64,000 nt of DNA from Forficula auricularia (taxonomy: Eukaryota > Arthropoda > Insecta > Dermaptera > Forficulidae). Shown in pieces: positions 44,711 to 55,530 of this stretch; positions within the stretch are counted from its first letter, which is position 1, and each line of letters starts with the position of its first letter. The notes under the pieces are model-generated. The model saw nothing but the letters and a program-made list of their open reading frames with translations, searched no databases and was not told where the DNA came from. Where the stretch lies: contig JALMQS010000055.1 of assembly GCA_024734495.1 (NCBI GenBank), positions 7,745,386-7,809,385 on the forward strand, read 5' to 3'. Both the position numbers and the translations under genes were made by a program.

Positions 44711-44712
<2 letters not shown>

Positions 44713-44887
44713 GGGTGAGTTTTTTTTATCTTGAGACAGTCTTATAACTCAAAAACAGAATTTACAAACTTACTCAGATTTAAGAGATTATTTTCTACTT
44801 AATAGAACTACTTAAAATTCTTCATTTTAAAAAGTTTATTTCTCATGTAAATCTAGTAGATAGTTATATTGTATTACCATAATAAAA

Positions 44888-45170
44888 ATGCAGCATTTTT
44901 TTGTTGAAGACAGAATTAAAATGGTATTAATTTATCTTGAATGTGGAAGAAGTATTATTATGGGGCTGCCATTGAAATGGATGTCGAGCGTTTTCCTGAT
45001 AGGAATACACCCTCACAAGCTTCATTTTATTGTTTTGTTTAAAAAAAATACATAAAATGTAAAGGCTACGAAGAAACTGGAACAGGCCAAAATAACGAAA
45101 TTGCAACTGGAATCCATCCAGAAAACTTGCAATATACTCTGGAATGTCTCAAAAAAGTGTCGAAAAATTA
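44888..45170 (+). pseudogene. DUF4817-like helix-turn-helix fragment
   Basis: From the ATG at 44888 the frame reads MQHFFVEDRIKMVLIYLECG, then shifts. The shifted frame gives AAIEMDVERFPDRNTPSQAS FYCFV and KGYEETGTG. The pattern YxECGR...AA...RFPDR..PS...F....G is that of the N-terminal DUF4817 domain found in insect mobile-element proteins (mariner/IS630-related). Two or more shifts and a stop make it dead. No downstream catalytic domain is seen. Confidence 0.45.
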
Positions 45171-45649
45171 TTAAATTATTAATTTTTATTAAATTATTTA
45201 TTTAATCATTATTATTTGATAATTAAGTTAAATAATTATTAAAAATAATTATTAAGAATTTTTTGAGATCTAATATATATTTTCAATAGTTTTTATCAGG
45301 GAATACGTACCGAGTCTCATTTTCATATTTTCGTTCATTTATTTCTTGAATTTTCACATGAAAAAAAAATACAACAAATCTTGAAAAAAAAATCGAAACA
45401 TCTTACTTATACCCATTATTCATAAAAATTCATAATTAAACAATAAATATTGTTCAGCAAAATAACATAAAAAACATTTATTGTTTAATTATAAATTTTT
45501 ATTTACCCCTGTGGACCGGGGTTAGAAGTAGTCCACAGTATTCCATGTTTGTTGTAAGAGGCGACTAAAAGTGATTGAGATGTACTTAGAAAAGTGGAAT
45601 TATTAATAAGAGCTGAAAATAAATTTAAATCGTTAAAAATGAAGTGTAA
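45171..45649. other. A+T-rich DNA with a small repeat relic, no gene
   Basis: At 45508-45575 cctgtggaccggggttagaa and gtaagaggcgactaaaag resemble a widespread arthropod retroelement segment known to me by sight. I cannot name the family securely. Confidence 0.3.
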
Positions 45650-46135
45650 CTTGAAGGAGAAGCAGTATTAGCAGTAGTAGCAGGAGCACTTTGAAGAGAA
45701 CTTGTTGAGAGTAGAGTGTGAATCAAAAGCGTTATTGTTAATGTGTGAAAAGAGAGTAAAAGTAAAAAGGGTTCGAGAAGCGAGAAGAGGTGATGAGAAT
45801 AGTAATAGTAGTAACCGAAACAGGAGAGAGAGAATGGGAAAACAGAAACTCTGAGAGAGAGCGAGAGAACTTTGCCAACTTTCCATTGGAGCTGCGTATA
45901 AAATTACTAGCACAGAGAAAGAGAGGGAGCTAAGTCGATGATTAATTATGCAAAACTCGATGTGTGTTTCTAGAAAAGCCCCAACTATATAGATTAGCAG
46001 CTATTTAATTAAAGCCAGCCAGCTAGGCAGCTAGGCAGCCAATGGCAAATGAAATCCGATTGAAAAATACTTAGCCCCCTTGCCAGGGTAATTTTCAATA
46101 AAACAACATAACAACAACATCATCATATATATGGT
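45650..46135. promoter_or_regulatory. Candidate regulatory island with GAGA-type tracts
   Basis: Balanced composition, with gagagagagcgagagaac and agagaaagagagggagc (45850-45930), a TATA-like GCGTATAAAATTA (45894-45906) and a cagccagctaggcagctagg tandem (46017-46036). There is no other copy and no supported coding frame. An enhancer or promoter is possible; evidence is motif content only. Confidence 0.3.
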
Positions 46136-46335
46136 ACAAAAAAAGGAAACCATTTAATGGTGAAAACAAAGAAATTACTTACCAATTTGTTTCCCTGAAT
46201 CGGTATTTCGTTTGATCAGTTTTTGTTATTTGGTTTTTCACTTTCTATTATAATTAAGTATTAGAAAGGTATTTTTTACGGAAAATAAACTTTTTATTCC
46301 AATATAATCAGTTGGAATTTTACTCTTTTGGCTGT

Positions 46336-46905
46336 TATATAGATCAAGGGTTCCCAAACTTTTTCGAGTTTTTTCAATTAATTTCCATGCCGCCGTTTTA
46401 TATATTATTTATTTTGGCCTCGCAGGATGGGGCCTCCCCTTACAACAGATTTGAGAAATTAACAAAATCGGGTACAATTGGTGGTAATTTCTCTCCCTCT
46501 TTATTTACAGTAGGACCGTTGTTAAAATTTTATTATGTCAAATAAATAAAAACCAATAAAAACAAAAATGATGAAAAAGCTGAATAGAAACAAAAAAAAA
46601 AATTAAAAATATGAATAAAAATACAAAAACATGAATAAAAACAAAAAATATTTATTAAATGAAAAATAAACTAAAACAAAACGAAAAATAAAAAAATAAA
46701 AGATATGTACAGGCTAAGATTGAATATAGCGAGTCATTAAGTGACTTCGGATAAATCATATTTCACTTAATTATTATTTTATTATATATATATATATATT
46801 AACATTGGTTATGCCCGCTCCATACGTTCTTTTATTAAAACTCTAAAAGTTTGAGAGAGCCCCTCATCGCCCTATACGTGAGGTCGTTTAATGTCCTGAG
46901 TAAAA
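46336..46905. repeat. Two-block dispersed repeat (copy 2)
   Basis: Blocks 46405-46520 (ttttggcctcgcagg...) and 46807-46905 (cccgctccatacgttctttt, then cccctcatcgccctata) match copy 1 at 10840-11135 in the same order, with a longer A-rich spacer. A hAT-like end, aagggttcccaaactttttc, lies at 46348 without a partner. Confidence 0.45.
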
Positions 46906-47095
46906 GTAGATGTATCAAAACAAATACCGTATTTGTTCTCTGTAAATTCTCTTGTGTTAGAATCGATAAAAATAATAGGAATAAATAGTTTATTTTTCTA
47001 TGAAAATCAAGAATTCTGAACACAGGGGAGACATTTTGTATACATTAGGTACAGATTTTTTTGAGAGACTCAAAGTTAACTTTTTTCTGTTTATG

Positions 47096-47984
47096 TAGGA
47101 GCCCCGTCCCTTCTCAATTGGCCCACCAATATTTTTTCTTTTTAAATTAAATTATGCTAATTCACGGTAAATTTAATTTAAATATTTTTTTTTTATCATT
47201 TGGAACAACATTTTAAACAATTTAAAACATTTTATTGAAACATTTAACTTAAAATTATTTTTTAATTGTTAAAAACAAGAAATTTTTGGAATAAGTTGCA
47301 ATAAAATTACCTTATAAGTTTTAAAACCTAACTTAAGGGCTTCTCTATGTCACGTGGATCTTGAAACACTTCACCCCACAGCATTGCTCCAAAGAACAGA
47401 TAATTCACAATAGTTCGAACGCCTGTTTTTTCTAATAATCTTCTTCAATACCCGTCTATCAGCATCTGATATTTTGGATTTCGACGGATACCGAGGTTTT
47501 GTAGCTATTGTACCCGTTGTTTTATAAACTCGAATAATATTTCGGACAGTAAACTTTGATAAATTAGCTAGATCGCCAATTTCCGCTTTTGATTTTCCCT
47601 TTTTAAATAAATTGATAATAATTAAGCGAATTTTTTCATATACAACCAACCTTTCCACGAGTCATTTTTACTAATAATAAACAAAACAAACTTTCTTTTG
47701 TTGGAAAAAGGCAAAGCCTACTTGATTATTTCACATATTCAAAGATTCTTAAAAAAAAAAAATCGTGAAAAGCAAAGAACTATTTTTTATATAAAAATAT
47801 GTTTTTAACAATTAAAAAATAATTTTAAGTTAAATGTTACAATAAAATGTTTTAAATTGTTTAAAATGTTGTTCCAAATGATAATAAAAATAAATATTTA
47901 AATTAAATTTACCGTGAATTAGCATAATTTAATTTAAAAAAGAAAAAATATTGGTGGGCCAATTGAGATGGGAGGGGGCTCGTA
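47096..47984 (-). mobile_element. Tc1-like element, internally deleted
   Basis: TIRs of about 180 bp start GAGCCCCGTCCCTTCTCAAT (left, 47099) and GAGCCCCCTCCCATCTCAAT (right, reverse complement, to 47981). TA duplications lie at 47096-47097 and 47983-47984. It is the same family as 52761-54358 in opposite orientation. The interior retains only the DNA-binding half of the transposase. Confidence 0.85.
47371..47673 (-). pseudogene. Tc1 transposase N-terminal half
   Basis: This is the DNA-binding part only. After the ATG at about 47671 (MTRGKV) a one-base shift moves the frame to 47658-47371. There IRLIIINLFKKGKSKAEIGD, KFTVRNIIRVYKTTGTI and SKSKISDADRRVLKKII give the first helix-turn-helix, and NRRSNYCELSVLWSNAVG starts the second. 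A stop at the end and a second one downstream precede a deletion into the right TIR that removes all catalytic residues. Confidence 0.75.
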
Positions 47985-48000
47985 TGTCTAATCGTGTAAG

Positions 48001-48375
48001 TTTTTAGCTTCTCACTTTGTTTTTTGTCAAGTTAGGCCAAATGTATTGCTTTCATTAATTATGAATCCAGGTACCTCATTAAGAGAATATATTGTCTTTT
48101 GTTTTGAAAATAATATTAAACAGATAAATGTTAATTAACTATTGTCAGTTGTGACACTGAGGCTTTACACATATACTTTGGCAGAATTCTATTTTAAAGG
48201 GAATCTTTTGAAAAATTAAGACCCTCTCTCCGGGAAGTCTGTTTTGGAAGGCCGACCCGGGAGATCTCACATGGGTCCTATCTGAGACTCAAACCAAACA
48301 ACATTGTTCAACTCATTTTATCAAACATTGTCTAAAATTTATATTTTATCACTATTTGTTTTGACTCATTGTGCT
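48001..48375. other. A+T-rich DNA, no gene seen
   Basis: No supported feature. Confidence 0.4.
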
Positions 48376-49056
48376 CAGGCCCGATTGGATTTTTTTTTGC
48401 GGGGCCCTCTATATATTAAATATTTAAATAAAATTCAAATTCAGTATATATATATATATATATATAAATTTATCAAATGTCATGGATCATCAGATAGGTA
48501 AACTTCTACATAAATTAAAAAATAAAAATGTTCAAAATACAAAAACATTTATTGAATGTAAATTTACATCACCGAATATGAATACATGAATTTACATATT
48601 TCTAAGTTTTTGTTTTGTAAATTCTTCTAAAATTGTTTGAAAATCTAATTTTCTTGCGTCTTTACTTTCAATTGACATAATTGCTAAACTATTTAATCTA
48701 TCCTGATTCATTGTCGATCTCAGATAGTTTTTTATTAGTTTTAGCCTGGAAAATGATCTCTCTCAGAAGCAACGCTTACTGGAATTGTTAAGAATATTTG
48801 GAGAGCAATAAATAAGTTTGGAAATACCGTTGCTCTATCATTATCCAATAAAAATTTGAACATTTTAAACCGATTTTCCAGCAATGCGAACTTAAAATAA
48901 ATATATTTTTAATTATTTGAATAATTCATAATTTATCGATTATCGTCAAAATCAATTTGCTTTAAATTTCGAAATTTTTATTTCATTTTGTTGGTAACGC
49001 GGGGCCCGATTGGGCCCAATCGCTCAAATCGCACTTTATCCGGCCCTGATTGTACT
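48368..49056 (-). mobile_element. hAT element (zinc-finger MYM type) remnant
   Basis: The TIRs CAGGCCCGATTGG (48376) and CAGGGCCGGATAA (reverse complement, ending at 49048) enclose 673 bp. The 8-bp duplication ATTGTGCT (48368-48375) / ATTGTACT (49049-49056) differs at one base. Subterminal GCGGGGCCC sits at both ends in inverted orientation. A transposase C-terminus lies inside. Confidence 0.8.
48592..48870 (-). pseudogene. hAT transposase C-terminus (MYM-type group)
   Basis: On the minus strand the frame reads FPNLFIALQIFLTIPVSVAS, with a shift in the next dozen residues where ERSFSRLK would be expected. It then reads RLKLIKNYLRSTMNQDRLNS and LAIMSIESKDARKLDF, and ends at TAA (48592-48594). 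This is the dimerisation domain of hAT transposases of the zinc-finger MYM-type group. The catalytic core is deleted. Confidence 0.75.
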
Positions 49057-49903
49057 TTACAAATAACTCGTGTTGCAATAAATATTTTTAATTATAAAGT
49101 AATCTTCACTTTTAATTGAGGTTTATTATCTCTGCCACCCGAAACTAATTTTCTACTAATAGACCACAGTGACTCCAGTAGTATGATCGCTTGCTACAAT
49201 CGTTGCAGTCGTCTACATTATAAATAGTTGGAGGTTAATTTGAGGTTTAATTTCCCGTAACGAGGAACCCCTTCACAATAAATACTATTATTTAATTATT
49301 TTTTTTAATTTTTAATATTTATCAAAATTTTATATTTCAATAAATACCAAGAGCATCTACAAAAGAAACGATTTAGAAAAAATTTGAACTGTTAACTTTT
49401 TTATTATTATTTTGAACGTTATATAAATAAAGAGTGCTTATATTTCGTGATTATGTAAATTTCCATCTGATTTGAGATTGATTATTTATTCCCTGTGGCT
49501 TAAGTGATTGTTATTCACCCAGATGGCATGTTATTCGCCCTCTTTACTCTTTCCCTTTACGTCTGCCGGATATTTCTAGTAATTTTACTTAATTGACATG
49601 TTTAATCCGATGACTTGCAGCTCTTTACTAATTCAGCCACGTCTATAGCCCACCCATTCGTTGAACCAGGAAGGAATAAATAAATAAAAAAATCTATTGC
49701 TTACATTCCACCACAACGCAAACCAACCTTTAGAAAATGTTTGGCTTATAATAATAATAAAGAAAATAAAATCAACCTCCCTAAAGCAAATAGGTAGGTA
49801 GTATAGTGCACATTAGATGATTTCACTTACTTCACATTAATAAAAAAATTAAATGATTTAAAATAATATTATTACTATTGAAAAAAATGTATTAAGTGTT
49901 TAT
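49057..49903. other. A+T-rich DNA, no gene seen
   Basis: No supported open frame or RNA gene. Confidence 0.4.
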
Positions 49904-49904
49904 A

Positions 49905-50168
49905 TCTTGAAATATATAAAAAGAGAAGGTGGCGTTTCATTCATTATTCATCAGTCATTCATTTACCTACACCCCAAACCGCTGGACGTAGAAAAATGAA
50001 ATTTGGGGTTTATATTATTTTTACGATTTATGGGTGTACTAAGAACGGATTTTTTGAAATTCGAACCCTAAATGGAGGAAAGGGCATCAAAATGTGTTTT
50101 CAGACTTTTTCAAGATATCTTAAACCAGACTAGCGAGAAGGCTGCATGAAGGCGGGCGTCGCAGCTAG
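49905..50168 (+). mobile_element. Non-autonomous Helitron 1
   Basis: The 264-bp element begins TCTTGAAATATATAAA and ends GCAGCTAG. An imperfect hairpin (AAGGCTGC...GGCGGGCGT) lies just before the end. It sits between A (49904) and T (50169), the AT target required for Helitrons. There is no coding content. Confidence 0.7.
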
Positions 50169-50170
50169 TA

Positions 50171-51130
50171 TCTATATATATATATAAAACTAAGGTTTTG
50201 TCTGTACATTGCTCCAAATCACGCCAGAGTTTGGTTGCACACGTTTCAAGCAAAGTTATGAACGAAAACACCCTCAAAAATTCCTGTATGTCTGTAAGTA
50301 TCTGTATGTTTGCGTGATTCCCGCGGAAAGTTGCTCACGATTCACGTAAAATCGGCTGAAGGGATTATCATCAAATTTCATATTTGCATGATATGTCTTC
50401 TAACTTACGTTATTAGCTATATAACGTTTTGATATTTTGACCCCAAAAGGGGGTTTGGAGGGGGGGGCGCACGAATGAATATTATCAAATAACTCCTAAA
50501 CTATTAACTATACGGCAAATTTTATAATGAGCAAAGTTGTAGGGGATGTAGTTTCTGACAACTTTTGTTTAAACAAATTCCACCAAAAAACCACCCAAAG
50601 AGTGGGGAGGGTCAACATTTGAAAATTCTTTCTTTTGGACCAAACTCAAACAAATTTTGTATACATAATCTGCGGGCACTAGAAGGCTAGAAATGCGAAA
50701 ACTAACCACCCGAAATGGGGAGCGAGGGTCAAAAAATGAAAATAATTACCCTTATAACCAACTTAACCAAATTTTGTATATATAATCTGTGGGTCACTAG
50801 AAGCCTAGAAATGCAAAAACTGGGTGCGGGGGGTGGGTGCGTGGTTGGGGTGCGTGTGGTGGAATGGAGTAGGGGGTGAGTGGTATGGGGTGCGGGGTGG
50901 TATGAGGGTACAGGAGTGGTGCGGGGTGGGGTCCAGGAGCCTAGGCGCGGGGGAAGGGTGGAGTGGGGGTTCAGGTGAGGGCCCAGAGGCGTAGTGGGGT
51001 GGGGCGGCGTGGGGTTGTTGTGTGGGGGCGGGGGTTGGAGTGGGTGGGAGTGGGGAGGGAGGGCTCGTGGGTTTGGGTCCAGGGGGCCCTGGCTAGCAAG
51101 AGGTCCGCCGAAGGCGGGACTTGCAACTAG
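50171..51130 (+). mobile_element. Non-autonomous Helitron 2
   Basis: It starts TCTATATATATATATAAAAC and ends with the hairpin GTCCGCC-gaa-GGCGGGAC (51103-51120), six bases, then CTAG, between A (50170) and T (51131). It abuts Helitron 1 with only TA between, so one inserted beside the other's 3' end. Inside are two inverted copies of the 105-bp unit (50630-50825) and an extremely G-rich block. No Rep/helicase is seen. Confidence 0.75.
50818..51098 (+). repeat. G-rich, strand-asymmetric block
   Basis: About 280 bp of irregular GGG/GGGG runs separated by one to four bases, with very little C, in otherwise A+T-rich DNA. Many G-quadruplex patterns are possible. It lies directly upstream of the Helitron 3' hairpin. 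Confidence 0.8.
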
Positions 51131-51149
51131 TACACATATAAATTAATAC

Positions 51150-51345
51150 GAAGCATGCCTTCTAATCAAGCTAGCGAAGGGTTCAAGCCTGGCTCGCTGC
51201 AAATATTTGACCGACTATAATTTGATTCCTTCAGGGGTAGGCAATGGGAAACCACCCCTGTGAAAAATGTTCCCAGGAAAATTACAGTGGAAATGGCACT
51301 CTCCACAGTAATCGCCGACGCTCGGAATCGAATATCGCAATTGAA
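51150..51345 (+). mobile_element. tRNA-derived SINE
   Basis: A tRNA-like head (aatcaagctagcgaagggtt) with B box GGTTCAAGCC (51180-51189) is followed by the body GGCAATGGGAAACCACCCCT, GTGAAAAATGTTCCC and ACTCTCCACAGTAATCGCCG. The body is shared with 7515-7665. The A box is weak or truncated. It lies right after Helitron 2. Confidence 0.6.
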
Positions 51346-51498
51346 GAAGAAGAATCTTTTTTAGAAAACGGTTATTTAAAAGTCAAAAAGTTTCTGGACG
51401 ATTTCTCCATTATTTATCAATGGATTTTTCCGAATTTTAAAAAAGAATAATAAGAAGCTTTAAAAAATTAATATAATGAACTATATAGAATAATAATT

Positions 51499-52005
51499 TT
51501 GAAAATAGACAATGATACAGATTGTCTTGGAGATGAAATTATTTAGAATAAAAATAAAAAAAAAATTATATATTTAAAGAAAAATATTAAAAATAATTCT
51601 AATATTATCCGACTTCATAATATTTCGTTATTTAAAATTTTTCGTCCATTTCTAAAATTTAATAATTTTTTCTGAAATTTGCTTTTTTTCTAAAATTATG
51701 TGATTAAAAAAAAAGTCGACATTTTTCAGGTTGTTGAATGGATAAACATGGTACATTCTGATTTTATTTATTTATTCTTATTTTTGTTCAAATTAAAAAA
51801 TTTCGACTTTTTCAATCACGACAACAAAAATTCATTCAACAAAAGGTCAGATATGGAATATTTTACTATATCTAATATTTATCAGAAATTTTTAGAACAA
51901 AATAATTTTCCATAAATATTTTTTTAGCATATTTTTTAATTTTTATTCAAGGTACTTTCATCTCCAAGACAATCTGTATCATTGTCTATTTTTCAAAATA
52001 TCTAT
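51499..52005. repeat. Foldback repeat of the 36315 family
   Basis: Arms near 51499-51580 and 51920-52005 share, inverted, gacaatgatacagattgtct tggagatga. The same motif occurs in direct orientation in the two repeats flanking copy B, and near 28060 and 28930. The spacer frame at 51700-51915 has no domain. Confidence 0.55.
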
Positions 52006-52760
52006 ATTTATATCATAATTATAGTTTGTATATTACAAAGCAACTAATTTCAAATTTTCAAATGAAATTCCTCTACATAAAATTTTGATTTTTAATAACA
52101 TTTTTGTGATTGTTTTTCATGAATAATTCGATTTAAATTTTTCAAAATATTGATAGCTTATTTGTTGTTTTATCATTTCTTTTTATTAAAGGCAAGTATT
52201 ATTTCAAAAATTAGAAACTTGAAACTACCATTGATAAAAGGAGAATTTCTCTCTTAACGTCTTGAAAATGCAATTTCGAAAAGGACACATCTCGCATATT
52301 TTGAAAAATATCTTTACTTTTTCATATAAATGTAATCTAAAAGCCTCCCTGAACCTAGTATACTGGAAAAACCAAAACTCTGTTATTAAATTTACTACCC
52401 CCAAAACCTAACGCAAAAATAAATATTATGAATTTTTAGAGTATTTTAGAAAATGATTAGTTTTTTAAATTCCTGAACATTTTAAATTTTCAGACATGTC
52501 CTCTTTCTGAAATTGCATATTCAATTTATATAAATGTTTCTAGATTGTTCTATAAAAGATTTGTAATAATTTACAAAATACCTACTTTTGTAATATTTTC
52601 AATCCCCCTCAGCTTACGAGCTAAAATAGTCTATCAGACGGACAGATATAGACATTGTATCATTACTAATAAAATCCAGGGTTTTTTTTTTGAACGCAAA
52701 TTCCAAAGAACATAGTTTCTCTATTTTTGGGCTCTGAACAAATATAGAAAGGGGAAATTG
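52006..52760. other. A+T-rich DNA, no gene seen
   Basis: No supported feature. Confidence 0.4.
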
Positions 52761-54358
52761 TACGAGCCCCGTCCCATCTCAATTGGCCACCAATATTTTT
52801 TCTTTTTAAATAAAATTATGCTAATTCACGGTAAATTTAATTTAAATATTTATTTTTATTATCATTTGGAACAACATTTTAAACAATTTAAAACATTTTA
52901 TTATAACATTTAACTTAAAATTATTTTTTAATTGTTAAAAACATATTTTTATATAAAAAATGGTTTTTTGCTTTCCACGATTTTTTTTTTTTAAGAATCT
53001 TTGAATATGTGAAATAATAAAGTAGTTTGCCTTTTCCAACAAAATAAAGTTTGTTTTGCTTATTATTAGTAAAAATGACTCGTGGAAAGGTTGTTGATGA
53101 AAAAATTCGCTCAATTATTATCAATTTATTTAAAAAGGGAAAATCAAACGCGGAAATTGGCGATCTAGTTAATTTATCAAAGTTTACTGTCAGAAATATT
53201 ATTCGAGCTTATAAAACAACGGGGACAATAGCTAGAAAACCTCGGTATGCGTCGAAATCCAAAATATCAGATGCTGATAGACGGGCATTGAGGAAGATTA
53301 TTGGAAAAACAGGCGTTCGAACTATGGTGAATTATCTGTTCTTTGGAGTGATGCTGTGGGGCAAAGTGTTTCAAGATCCACGTGCCATAGAGAAGCCCTT
53401 AAGTTAGGTTTTAAAACTTACAAGGAAATTTTATTGCAACTTATTCCAATTTTTTTTTTTTTATAATTTTACTAATTTTTTTTAGGCGAAAGAAAAGCCA
53501 CTTTTGACATTAAAACAAAAGAAAAACCGGCTTAAATGGGCTAAAAGTCATATTAATTGGACGAGTGATGAATGGAATAGTGTCCATTGGAGTGATGAGT
53601 TTCGTTTTTGAAGTTTGTGTTGGGGACAATCGAAGCAGAGTTATTCGTTAGAAAAATGAAGCTTTCAATTCAGATTGTTTAAAAAGAAAGAGAAATTTCC
53701 TGCTTCAATTATGGTATGGGGTTCAATGTCTGCTAGAGGTGTTGGAAAACTTCACTTCATTGATGGAATTGTAAACACCAATAAATATTTAGAGATTTTA
53801 AAAAATCGTTACTTCCAACAATGGCAGATGCATTGCAGAATAATAATAATTTTGTGTTCCAACAAGACGGGGCGGCCTGCCATATATCAAGAAAATCTTT
53901 AAAATGGCTTTCTGATCATAATGTTCCACTTTTGGAGTGGGTGGCAAACAGTCCCGACTTGTCACCAATAGAAACTCTTTGACACACAATGAAAAATCTA
54001 TTACGAATACAACCAGCTAGAAAACGTAGTCGAATTAAAACACAAACTTCAAAATATTTGGGATACTTTCACTCAAGATGAGTGTCAAAACTTATTAAGT
54101 ACGTTTCAAGCCGTAATTAAAAATAAAGGCTACGTCACACATTGGTAAAGTTTTTGGATTTTGTATGTTTTCCTTGTTTTTAACAATTAAAAAATAATTT
54201 TAAGTTAAATGTTACAATTAAATGTTTTAAATTGTTTAAAAAGTTGTTCCAAATGATAATAAAAATAAATATTTAAATTAAATTTACCGTGAATTAGCAT
54301 AATTTTATTTAAAAAGAAAAAATATTGGTGGGCCAATTGAGATGGGACGGGGCTTGTA
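52761..54358 (+). mobile_element. Tc1-like element, nearly complete
   Basis: TA duplications at 52761-52762 and 54357-54358 enclose 1594 bp with long TIRs of about 180 bp (left GAGCCCCGTCCCATCTCAAT, right the inverted equivalent). The length and the transposase position match an intact Tc1 element with long TIRs. Coding damage makes it non-autonomous. Confidence 0.85.
53075..54148 (+). pseudogene. Tc1 transposase (DD34E) pseudogene
   Basis: The intact enzyme would excise the element and insert it at TA. Pieces in order: MTRGKVVDEKIRSIIINLFK and the first helix-turn-helix (53075-53300); then, after a shift, KNRRSNYGELSVLWSDAVGQ as the second. After an insertion of T-rich bases come KQKKNRLKWAKSHINW and WSDEF, with the first catalytic Asp; then SIMVWGSMSARG; then QQDGAACH and SPDLSPIETL. 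The second Asp and the Glu are separated by 34 residues, the DD34E signature. The tail reads LKHKLQNIWDTFTQDE and ends at TAA (54146-54148). At least four shifts and several stops are present. Confidence 0.85.
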
Positions 54359-54947
54359 TGTCAATAACTCCACTATCTGAAATACAATTTTTTTTGGTCT
54401 GATATTAAATAAGATCTCCACTGAGCAGATTGAAACCATGCGGACTATCATCCTTATATTTATATATGGCCATATCAGCTTTGATAATAATTTTCTATTT
54501 AAAAAGTACGCTAAAAACTTATTATTTTTAATTTGACTAAAAATAAAATTATATCTATTGAATTGTATATAATCCAATGGTTTACCTGTTTCTAAAATTC
54601 AAAGGATTAACTATTAGCAGATTACCTTGGAGTTTTACCAATTTTCCTAAATATGTTAGAAATTTAAGTATGTGTTTGCCTAGAAGGCTAAAGTGACATG
54701 TTATAATAAATTGAATCGATTTTCAAGTATAATTCATTATCCACTTGAGTAACCATCGTAGGTTAAAATAAATATTAGTACAAATATTAAAGAAAACCAT
54801 TAAATTTATGGGTTTTTAAGACTCTTTTCCGCCTTGTAGTAATTTACCACTTTCAGAATATTAATAATAGTTGAGGTGTTTAACCTCCCTCAATTAATCA
54901 CTATGATGTGCGATTAATTGAAAAGGTGTTTAACTATAGTTGAATAC
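54359..54947. other. A+T-rich DNA, no gene seen
   Basis: No supported feature. Confidence 0.4.
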
Positions 54948-55530
54948 TTAAAAGTAAAACTTTATTTTATTAAAAAATCCGAATGAGAGAGGTAAGGGTG
55001 ACACTTTGTATCACTTCACCATTTTTGTAGGGGTTAATAAATATAATTTTTAGGTAGAATTAAAAATAAATATTATATTCGAGCTCTCTATATAATATAC
55101 TATTAGAATCAATTAAAACTTTCTAAAAGTAAAACAGTATTTATTTTAAAAAAATTCGAAAAAGAGAGGTAAGGAGGGACCATTTTTGGAGTGGTTAAAA
55201 AATTTAACTTTTAGCAGAGATATAAAAATAAATGTTATATTCGAGTTCTGTACATAATATACTATTAGAATAAATTAAAATTTCTTTAAAAATAAAACAT
55301 AATTTTTTATAAAAATTCGAAAAATGAGGTAAGGTGGGACCCTTTGTATCTCTTTCGCCATTTTTGGATGGTTAAAAATTTAATTTTTAGAGGATTTTAA
55401 AAATAAATATTATATTCGAGCTCTGTATATATATAATATTAGAACTAAATTGAAATTTCTTTAAAAGCAAAAATTTATTTTCTTAAAAATCCGAAGATGA
55501 TAGGTAAGATAGGACTCTTTGTATCACTCA
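54948..55530 (+). repeat. Diverged tandem repeat, period about 165-180 bp
   Basis: Three to four units share taaaaataaatattatattc gagctct, then aaagtaaaac...tttatttt, then gagaggtaagg.ggacc...tttgtatcact. The units differ by point changes and small gaps. The RTE LINE tail abuts the last unit. Confidence 0.7.

Noticed and set aside
54948..55530. CRISPR-like array
   Set aside because: Units are long (about 170 bp), diverged, without spacer structure, and the genome is eukaryotic.
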